A stretch of DNA of 64,000 bases from Taiwanofungus camphoratus (lineage: Eukaryota > Basidiomycota > Agaricomycetes > Polyporales > Taiwanofungaceae), in contig CP021221.1 of NCBI GenBank assembly GCA_003999685.1, forward strand, positions 3,162,001-3,226,000, read 5' to 3'. The notes beneath the pieces were generated by a model. It saw only the letters and a list, made by a program, of their open reading frames with translations. It ran no database searches and was not told the DNA's origin. The first letter of the stretch is position 1; each line of letters begins with the position of its first letter. This document shows positions 55,813 to 64,000 of the stretch, one piece after another. The position numbers were made by a program, and so were the translations under genes.

Positions 55813-56496
55813 CGGCTAGGTGCGCGTTACGCGAACAGAGGTACGTTACGATCACGGTTGCGACGTACGATATGTCCTGCTTACCGAACTGTTTTACTTT
55901 GATCCATCCTCTACAACCCTACACATCTACCGGTCTGAGCAGAATATGGTCAAGGCTATGCGGACGGGATTCGACTGTACGAGCGCAGACGTACCTTCCA
56001 GGTACGTGATCTCTCGTCTCGCGGCGGTTCTCTTGCTCACTGTGGTGGGCATTCGCCGTTAGTCTTCGCAGGTACGATGTTCCTCCGTTTCAGCGGGAGG
56101 AGACATCTTCCGCTCGTTTCGCTTGTAGCGAAGGTTCGCTAGCGATTGCGCTTGGTCCGATCGAGTACGTACGTGTGATTTCCCGTCTCCCGTGCGTCCT
56201 TCCCCACCCCATTCTCCGTTGCCCTTTCCGAGGCTGACGCGCTACGGAGATGCAGCGGCCACTTCCGCCCGTCTTCCCTGCAAGCGAGGACCCGAGCGTG
56301 GACAGCTCGTCGTCACCAGGGCACCGCGCCGCGTAGCCTCTAGCGGGATGACGAGAGCCGCGCAGGGACGCCGGGCGAGCGAATGCGAGATGGGCGGCGT
56401 TTCTCGTCTCTCGCCTCCGCGGGTATTCGTTTCGCCTGGTTGGATGGAGGATGGGGTCGGCGTACCGGGGCGGAGATGGAAGGAGGAGGATTGGGG

Positions 56497-56502
56497 TATA
56501 AA
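56497..56502 (+). promoter_or_regulatory. TATA box, unit 7
   Basis: TATAAA; ATG at 56619. Confidence 0.5.
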
Positions 56503-56681
56503 GCGGTGAGTGTTCTTGCCGTTCTCTTCTTCCGTCCCCTTTCCAGTCCGTCCTGTTTACCCTCCATTTTCTCCTCCCCCCGTCTCTTCCCCGCATCTCG
56601 ATCAGGCTTACCTCAATCATGCCAACACTCACCATGCTTCCATCATGGAGCACCTTCCACGCAGTTCACCGTCGATGAGGT

Positions 56682-57863
56682 AAGGAAGATACCTGTATTT
56701 CCGTCAATCTATGTACTGACATGTCTGCTACCTACCTGCACCATGCTCCCCATTCGCGATGCGGCCGTGTCGCTTGACTGCGCTCACCACTCGTGAGCGT
56801 CCGAACGCGTTCATCGCGCGATCCTCACGGTAGCGAGGATGCCAGTGCCGTCGACTGCCCGCCTGACCACTCGCCCGACCGCTCACTCGATCGCTCGCCC
56901 TTCGCCTCGCTCTCGATCACTTTCTCCCTCCGCTTCACGCATCACGGAGCGTCAAGACCACAGGTACGTACCGGTTCGTCTGAGCCGGCCCGCCGCCGAA
57001 CTCACCCTGCCGTTCCTCACATTCCAGACGTCGCGCTCGCCGCGTGAGCGGCTCCGTTGGCAGGGGGGCGGGCACAAAAGCACGGAGGAAGGCGGTGGTG
57101 GCAGTATCATAGAAAGAAGTAGATTACCGTAGCGTAGCGTAGTTACCCTCTCGGTCGTGCACAGGTACGGCGGGTGGTGCGTTGCGGCACTCGCGCCGTG
57201 TTCGTTCTCGGCCAGCCAGCCGAGACCCAGTGGCGAGATTTGAGGGGGAAAGACGGGCATAGTGGATCCCGTCCGTCCCCCATTCCTCGAGCGCGCCGAG
57301 GCGCTCGCAGCTCGTACGGGGCGCAGCGTCGGTAGCTATGCGGCTTCGCCGAGGGAAACCGCACCAAGTCCGGGTCTACGCCGTTCGCAAGTGGGCAGGA
57401 TAGTTGCTGCTGGCAACTGGCTTACTGCACGTGAAACGACGAGCAGGGACCAGCCGTGAGCAGCGTCGGTACCGCCAGGACGAGTGCCTCGAGAACGGCA
57501 GATGGCGGACGTCAGACGCTGGGAGCAGGGTTCAGCGAGCCGGGAGCAAGGCTGGGATGACGTACCTAGCGGGACATCCAACCCACGGCTGCGTCACGCC
57601 GGGCGTTGACATCAAACGCCGTTCGTCATCGGCCTGCCAGAGAAGGCACGGGCGCTGACTGGCATTGCGCGCGGATAGTCTGCGCGCGACGCTGGAATTC
57701 GTCAGCGCGTGAGGCCGTGCGCCGTTTGCGAACGTGCTGCGTTTGAGACGGTTGCCAGTCGTGAGCCGTGGAAGGCTGGATGGGATGGGCCGTTGGCGGT
57801 ATCGCGGCGCACGGATCGGGGACAGTGGGCAGAGGGAAGGGGATACTGTCAGCACCGTCTCAC
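56682..57863. other. Block III, unit 7: no gene recognised
   Basis: Identical to unit 6. Confidence 0.5.
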
Positions 57864-58890
57864 CCTCAACGCCTGCTGCTCGATCGCGGTCCGCGGCCCG
57901 CGCTTCTCGAAGAGATTCGCAAGCGCGCCCGCGAGCACGGAGTATGATCGCCGCGTTCGCTTGCACAGCCACGCCTGGTGCGTCTGCGCGGCCGTCGAGA
58001 GGCACGGGCCGCGGCCTCCTCGGCGTCGTCAGGGAAGGGAGAGTCCGGGGAAGGGGACGCGGAATGGAGAACGGTGTGGCGGAGGAGCGAGCGCGAGCGG
58101 GTGGAGCTGGCGCGCCGCGGCCTGGGCTCGGGGGGAGTGCGTTGAGGACGAATTTGTAGAGGACGACGAACGAGCCCGGGGTCAGGGGCACGAGGGTGGT
58201 GGTGAGATGACGAGGCAACATGGATGATAAACGGGGGCGCACCGAGCACGGCTGCGAGTCTGAACGACTCGGGCCCGAACGCTGCATGCTGTATGAGCGC
58301 AAGGCACGTCTCGGTCAGTACAGCGGACGGAGAGACGTCGTGAGAGAGGTGGATCGGAACGATCCACCGGTCGCTCACTCTGCCTGCCGGGAGAGCGAAA
58401 TGACGTAGCCCGTCTTAGCTGACGGGCTCTCTCGGCAGATCCGCGCTGTGTGCTATCGCTGTGTGCACACATGGGGACACTCACCTCGGCAGGTCGTCGA
58501 TTCTGGTCACGCGCAGGATCAGATTGACACCCGAGGGGATAGCGAACGCCAAGCCACCCGCCCCTGGCGTTTGACAGCGCAAAGGCGTCAAGATTCGCGA
58601 CGCTGGAAAAGGCTGGGGGACGTACCGAGGCCGCCCCTTCCGCCATGCTCGAGACACTCCCACTGGTCCTGCAGCTCTTCGACGGGCCGCTCGCCGCTGT
58701 CGCGCCAGACGATCTTGCGGGCCTCGCGGAGGCGCTCCCCTTAGTTTGCGAGTGCGACGGAATTGTCGAACGAGGCCATGGCGCGCTTGGGGGCGAATTC
58801 GAGGAAGGAGGGCGTGCGCGACAGGCCGGGTGCCTGGTCCGAGTCCGGGGAAAGCGGAGAAAGAGGCGTGGTGGCGTTGCGGGGAGCCAT
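57864..58890 (-). pseudogene. TMEM135/Tim17-like fragment, unit 7
   Basis: Identical to unit 6, with the same disruptions. Confidence 0.6.
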
Positions 58891-59471
58891 GGCGCGCTTG
58901 GGGAGTCGGTTGCGGCTGGACAGGGGGAGCGCGAAGAGCAAGAGCGCCTGCAGCTGCGTGACGTCTGGTTGGCTTGGAGCGCGACTAGTGATGTGGGGGA
59001 ACTCACCTGGGCGTGGCTGCAGCCTCTCTCGAGCCAGCGCGGGGACAAGGATGGTTGCCGGAGACGGAGCCAGACACGAGGCGTACAATATGAGAGGTGG
59101 CGTCAGTGTTGCTGAGATTGTCGAGATAAGCGACCAACAAGCGCTGGGTGCGTTGGCTGAGAGGAACGACGATGCTGGAGACGAAACACCGAGAACGCTG
59201 CGGTCGCGCTCGTTCAGTGTGAATTTCCCCGTCTTGCGACTCTGTCCTCCTGAGCACTCTGCACACACGGCAAGGCTTCCACCCGCTCTAAGGCCGTCTG
59301 CGGCGGGGGAGCGTGTTTCCCGCGTGCCTATCGACAGCTGCAGGCCTGACCACGACGAGAATAGCGGCGTCTGACAGCGAATCACACTCGGATCGTCGAC
59401 GAACGTGCCTGCCGTCCGCCCCGCCGAAGCCCTCCTTGCGCGTTTCTCACTGATGTGACCTGACACGAGCC
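58891..59471. promoter_or_regulatory. Head-to-head intergenic region, unit 7
   Basis: Identical to unit 6. Confidence 0.35.
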
Positions 59472-60818
59472 ATGTCGAAGCAACAGAGCCAGCTCCTCCC
59501 CGACGCTTATAGCCGCTGCAGGAGCGCGAGGGGCATCAAGACTCTCGGTGCGTACCCTGCTCTGATCTGGACGAGGCGCACGCTCTGCGGCAAGATGTCG
59601 AGCCTCTTTCTCATCTGCGTGTCGTTCTACGTCTTTTGCGCGTACGTGACGCTGGTCGCGTCCAAGCCCGACTCGCGCTCTGGCAGGCAGCAGCCCACGA
59701 CGTCGGGCGGGTTCGCTCTGCCGGAGAGCGCACACAGCTGGGCGATGTACACGCCGTACTATCCGCTGGACGACTACGTGCCTCCGCCACAGGACTGCGA
59801 GATTGTCCAGGTGAGCGTCGTGTGCGGTCTGCGTCGATCGATCGCGATCGTCCGCGGTGCAGAGTCGTGGTCCGCGGACGTATCGGGGCATTCCCCCTTG
59901 CATTTCATATTGACGATCGCCGGTCATGTCACAGGTCAACATCGTACGTCATACGCTATCTCGTAGATACATCGCATCGACTGAGGCTTCCGCCAGCTGC
60001 AAAGACACGGCGCCCGGTACCCGACGAAATCGGCCAGCAAGGCGATCAAGAAGGCGCTGAAGAAGCTGCAGGGCGCAAAGAAGTTTACGGACCCCCAGAT
60101 GTATTTCCTCCACAACTTCACCTACTCGCTGGGCAAGGACGACCTGGTGCCGTTCGGAGCTGCAGAGTGAGCGTGGTCCTGCTACGATCGGGCGGTGGAC
60201 TGACAGAGGCCACATAGGTCGTATGAGGCCGGCGAGCAGGCGTTCTGGCGGTACTCGGATCTGATGAGCGAGGACAAGCTGCCGTTCGTGCGGGCTTCGA
60301 GCAAACAGCGGGTGGTGGATTCGGCGACGAACTGGACAGCAGGTATGTTGACGTCGTCAAGTTGATGGCCCGACTCACGTCGTAGGAAGGATTCGCGGTG
60401 GCCAGCCACCAGCAATACGCGCCGGTCCTGTCGGTCATCCTGTCGGAAAGCGTAGGTCGGTCTCGCGCCATCTCACACACAGCCGGCACTCACGCACGCA
60501 TAGGCCAACGACACCCTGGACGACGCGAACTGCCCGAACGCCGGGTCAGCGGACGCACAGGACGCGGCGTGGCAGGCGGTGTACGCGCCGAACATCACCG
60601 CGGCGCTCAACGCGTACGCACCGGGGGCGGACCTGGACGACGACGACACGGGGAGCCTGATGAGCCTGTGCCCGTTCGAGACGGTGGCCAAGATGGGACG
60701 GGAGCGGGTTCTGCGGGCTGTTCGAGCAGCTGGGGGCGTTCGCTGGGTACGAGTACGCGGGCGATGGAGGTGGAGGTGGAGTGGGGTGTTGAGGGGGCGT
60801 GTGATGCTTACGTTTTGA
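59472..60818 (+). CDS. Histidine-acid phytase, truncated with altered tail, unit 7
   Basis: Exons 59472-59810, 59935-59943, 59997-60166, 60218-60342, 60390-60451 and 60504-60818. Identical to unit 6. Confidence 0.8.
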
Positions 60819-61543
60819 AGAGAGGATTGGTGTGCATGGAGGTTAGGGTCAAAAACAGGTAAGTTCACGACGGTTTTTGGCTATGTCCACTGACATGGCT
60901 TCCCCTCCCCGCAGGGACACTCCGTTTTTATCATTTCCAGGGGGGCACAGAAGATGTCCCCCCTGGTAGAGCTAAATAAAGATGCAAGTCCTCGACGGTT
61001 TCAGACTCCGTGGACTTGCATGACTTCCCCTCCCCGCTGACCCGGGGCATAGATGACGTGGCCCCCCGGTAAGTCCAGATCCATTCTGGCCTTTATTCAC
61101 TTACGCGGCTTCCCCTTCCCGCAGGAACACTCCAATTCACGCCGCAAAAGATCTGCCCTGGCCGCTGTCCCCATCTCAAAGGGATGAGCATCGTCGAAAC
61201 CCTAATCTAGGGTTTATCGCTCTCAGCGGAACGCCTTCTGGAGGTCCCGTAAGTACTCCCAGCGACGACCGAGCACTGCTCTAACTCACCGTTAGCGCGC
61301 TTTCCACAACAATCGAGATCGGAATGACTCACCCTCCCGGTAGTTGATGCACCGCAGGCCTTGTCTTCAACGGTTGCGACGCAGGACAGGCCCAGATTGG
61401 TACGTGCTTCCCTCTTCGTCCGCTTGTTTCTTGCGGTGGAACGTCGTTTGAAGGTTTTGTAAGTACTGCGCGCGCACAATGATCCAGATCAAAATCACTC
61501 ACCAGGTGGTTTCAGATAGCTGATATCCCACCACAGGCCTTGT
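60819..61543 (+). other. Block VII, unit 7: intron-like modules
   Basis: As in unit 6 except for one C fewer at 61,062-61,067, just before the donor of the third 56-nt copy. This breaks the 276-nt plus-strand frame seen in units 5 and 6. Confidence 0.55.
61197..61215. repeat. Telomere-like palindrome, unit 7
   Basis: Same sequence as in unit 1. Confidence 0.7.
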
Positions 61544-61553
61544 TTTCCACGGC

Positions 61554-62079
61554 ATACGGGCACACCATACTCGATATACCACGGTGGGTAGTACGGCACG
61601 AGCAGCCTGTCAATTTGGATGACACCGCCTGTGCCCCCACCAGTCGTAGACCGTCCCCACGAGAGCACGCTGACCACAGTGCCTTCCTCACTTTCGAGCT
61701 CCCGGAAGATAATATTGCCGTAGATCGACTCTGAGGTATGTAGCATCGAGTACGACAGGGAGTCGTTGATGGCTAGGGGTTGGTTGTTGTACAGTACATC
61801 CTCCACACCCGCGAGTGGATTCTGTGCTGCTGGGGTCGGCGTCAGAGGTGTTGGTTGATGATTGCACGTAAACGCTCTTCGTCGGCATATAGCGCCGTCA
61901 AATTAACCTGTTTGAATGCACCGTCCATTGGGCACAGAAGTGTCCACCCACCGCCACCCAGGCCCATGTCCACCCACTGTGAACCCTCGGGCGGCACAGT
62001 ATCATTCAGCACCCAATCAAGCCCAGCCTTCATCGTCATCGTCGCCATGGTTGTACCCTTCGCGGCTCTGATGAGCTTG
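61554..62079 (-). pseudogene. Fasciclin (FAS1) fragment, unit 7
   Basis: Identical to unit 5. Confidence 0.8.
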
Positions 62080-62146
62080 CTGACAGTGAGTTGCGCGGAG
62101 CATGGGAGAGAATCGTGCGTGCTGCCCCTCCAGTTTGAAACGCCAT

Positions 62147-62263
62147 ACGCCGTTGATAACCCAGTCTTAGGTTAGCGTTCTCCATGACGCAGCGGACGTC
62201 CAGGAACATAAAGTCCTGGCTCGCACCGTCATTAGCCCACTCGACGCGAAGATCGTGATCGAA
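62147..62263 (-). pseudogene. Unidentified exon-like fragment, unit 7
   Basis: Identical to unit 5. Confidence 0.3.
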
Positions 62264-62484
62264 ATGACTTACCCCCCTCCTTCAAAATTCCTCCTCCTGA
62301 CCTTGCGCATGTATGGCAAGCACGCCGCACACCTAGATGTACGTTAATAAAGGTAAACCAATGACATATTTATTTCTAATGCTTACCTCTCGTGGGCAAC
62401 CGAGCGAGATCAACCTGCATGACGTCAATGTGCGCGCCCTATCAACCACGATCATCGCCAACGCAGATCAACGTCGTGAACGAC

Positions 62485-62973
62485 CAGAGCTTGAAGCTCG
62501 CAACGACCGTTGCGCGCGCGCTCGCAGATGCGCTTCCCGGGGACCGAGATGCCCCTTGGATCTTCAAGACGGCCTCCTGCCCCCTGCTCGCGGGACGTCG
62601 ATATGTATACATATTGCGATCCCGGCCTTGCGTTTGGCCCATATCGTGGTCAGATGATAGTGTACCTTCAGCAACTTCATAGACAACAGAGGTCGAAGCT
62701 CGCAACGACCATTGCGCTCGCAGGTGCACTTCCCGGGGACCGAGATGCCCTTTGAATCTTCTAGACGGCCTTCTGCCCCCTGCTCGCGGGACGTCGATAT
62801 GTATATATATTGCCATCCCGGCCTCGCTTTTCGCCCATATCATGGTCAGATGCTAGTGTACGTTCAGCACCTTTATAGACAACGAGAAGCTCGAAACTCA
62901 CAACCGTCGTCCTGCCTGCAGATGCCCTTTCGATCTTCAACATAGCCTCCTGCCCCTGCTCGCGGGACGTCGA
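62485..62973. repeat. ~190-200-bp subrepeat array, unit 7 (3 copies)
   Basis: Identical to units 5 and 6. Confidence 0.85.
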
Positions 62974-63123
62974 TATCTCGATTCTGCGTTGCCTCGATTA
63001 GAACGGTTGGACAGGACGATCGAGTTCCCGTTGCCAAATGAGACGGCCCGCGCCTGCATCCTTGAAATACACGCGCGAAAGATGTCTGTCTCCCTCAATG
63101 TTAACTACGAGGAGCTTGCTCGA
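62974..63123 (+). pseudogene. RPT5 fragment, unit 7
   Basis: Identical to unit 5. Confidence 0.75.
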
Positions 63124-63292
63124 TGTCCTTGTCGATGTGCGCATTGAGAATGAACGTCTAGACGAAACACATACAAAACGAATATAGACGTTGCGACAGT
63201 GGCCTCGCTTTCGGCCCACATTGTGATGGTTCCCCCTCTCCGCAAGAATACTCCGTTCGAGTCCAATCCAGGCCACGAGAGATTGAGAGCGC

Positions 63293-63535
63293 ATGCCTTT
63301 GCCAGGTTTGCGTGCAAACACGGTTGACCCTGATCTTGACCCCTACCTCCTACCCTCCTCTGCCTCCGCGGTGTGCACTGCGCTCGCAGTCGCGGCGCTG
63401 CGGCGGAACCTCATAGCGCACGCGGCCGTGGACGTAGAGATTGTCATTAGGGGATCACGCGCAAAGATGGCAGAGCAGCTGGAGCAGATACTGGCTCTGC
63501 GTGCTGCGAACATGACCGTGCGCAAGCTGCTGTGA
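63293..63535 (+). CDS. Hypothetical 80-aa ORF, unit 7
   Basis: Identical to unit 5. Confidence 0.25.
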   Translation: MPLPGLRANTVDPDLDPYLLPSSASAVCTALAVAALRRNLIAHAAVDVEIVIRGSRAKMAEQLEQILALRAANMTVRKLL

Positions 63536-64000
63536 AGAGATGTCGGCCGTGGGGGCGGGATGGACAGTGCGAGAAGCACGAGTGGTTGATGCACGCTGGT
63601 CTGGTCTGTTCGTCGCTCTCGCTTTTCGCAGCGAAATGTCTTTTCAAGGCCCCATAAGTACTCCCAGCAGTGTGCCTCTACGTTTTCGATGACCCCTGCT
63701 CTAAATCACCGTTAGCACACTTTCCGCAGTGAGAGATCAAAACCACTCACCCTCCCAGTACGTGGTTCAACATAGCCTTTTGCCCCTGCTCGCGGGACGT
63801 CGATATGTATAGACATTGCAATAATGACCTTACTTTCGGTCCGTGTCGTGTTCTTCTATAGCCACAGACTATAGCATTTCCGACTGGCATTACGAAGGCA
63901 TAGCAGAGACGTGACGACGTCGGACTGCGACACCCTCTTATACCTTTATAATTATGCCGTTGCGCAATGGTTGCTACGAGTGACTTGACCGAACATTCCA
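63536..64000. other. Blocks XI-XII, unit 7, cut by the window end
   Basis: Same as 44337-44802. The third GTAAGTACT-family module (ATAAGT at about 63,655) is present; the 74-aa ORF lies beyond the window. Confidence 0.5.

Larger units (their letters stand above)
55443..64000. repeat. Macrosatellite unit 7 (partial, 8558 bp in window)
   Basis: Same sequence as unit 6 at a lag of 9600, becoming 9599 after a C-run at 61,062-61,067 that is one base shorter (six C instead of seven at 51,462). The unit is cut by the window end inside block XII. Confidence 0.95.

Noticed and set aside
1-64000. Ribosomal DNA array
   Set aside because: The unit length would fit, but none of the conserved rRNA stretches is recognisable on either strand, while protein-coding fragments are.
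1-64000. LTR retrotransposon, Polinton or other virus-like element
   Set aside because: No reverse transcriptase, integrase, capsid or protease motif, no primer-binding site and no paired long terminal repeats were seen.
1-64000. Helitron as the proven carrier
   Set aside because: No Rep/helicase coding region and no convincing terminal hairpin with CTRR end could be fixed; the 9-bp hairpin at 176-201 is internal and not followed by such an end.

Overview
The window is one head-to-tail array of a GC-rich, chimeric repeat about 9 kb long. It holds seven units. Taking the first base as an arbitrary phase, they start at 1, 9076, 18147, 26966, 36214, 45843 and 55443, with lengths 9075, 9071, 8819, 9248, 9629 and 9600; the seventh is cut by the window end. 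I see no single-copy sequence, so the array continues past both edges. It is not rDNA: no rRNA sequence is recognisable.

The host looks like a filamentous basidiomycete (Agaricomycetes-like). Introns are very short (about 45-125 nt, GT...YAG). The unit carries the 5' part of a basidiomycete-type phytase, a fungal TMEM135/Tim17-like gene piece, a piece of the proteasome ATPase gene RPT5 and, in three units, a basidiomycete fasciclin (FAS1) fragment. The species cannot be named from this sequence.

Each unit, in order: (I) about 750 bp rich in short inverted repeats; (II) a TATA box with a pyrimidine-rich leader and a start codon; (III) about 1.2 kb with intron-like signals but no recognisable gene; (IV) the TMEM135-like fragment on the minus strand; (V) about 590 bp between two head-to-head 5' ends; (VI) the phytase 5' part on the plus strand, six exons, with the catalytic RHGARYP motif but without the last ~160 residues; (VII) 0.8 kb with two small families of duplicated intron-like modules and a telomere-like palindrome (plus the FAS1 fragment in units 5-7); (IX) two to four copies of a ~190-200 bp subrepeat; (X) the RPT5 fragment; (XI-XII) about 1.9 kb with a few short ORFs of unknown nature. 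Most parts are broken or truncated, so I find no complete conventional gene. The phytase copies still have open spliced frames with conserved splice sites, so transcription and a truncated secreted or membrane-anchored product cannot be excluded.

The units form a mosaic. Different blocks group the units differently, as expected from unequal crossing-over and gene conversion. From about 40,470 to the end the sequence repeats with a period of exactly 9600 bp and only one homopolymer-length difference that I could find, so units 5-7 are either very recent duplicates or an assembly artefact. No virus-like, LTR or CRISPR element was recognised.
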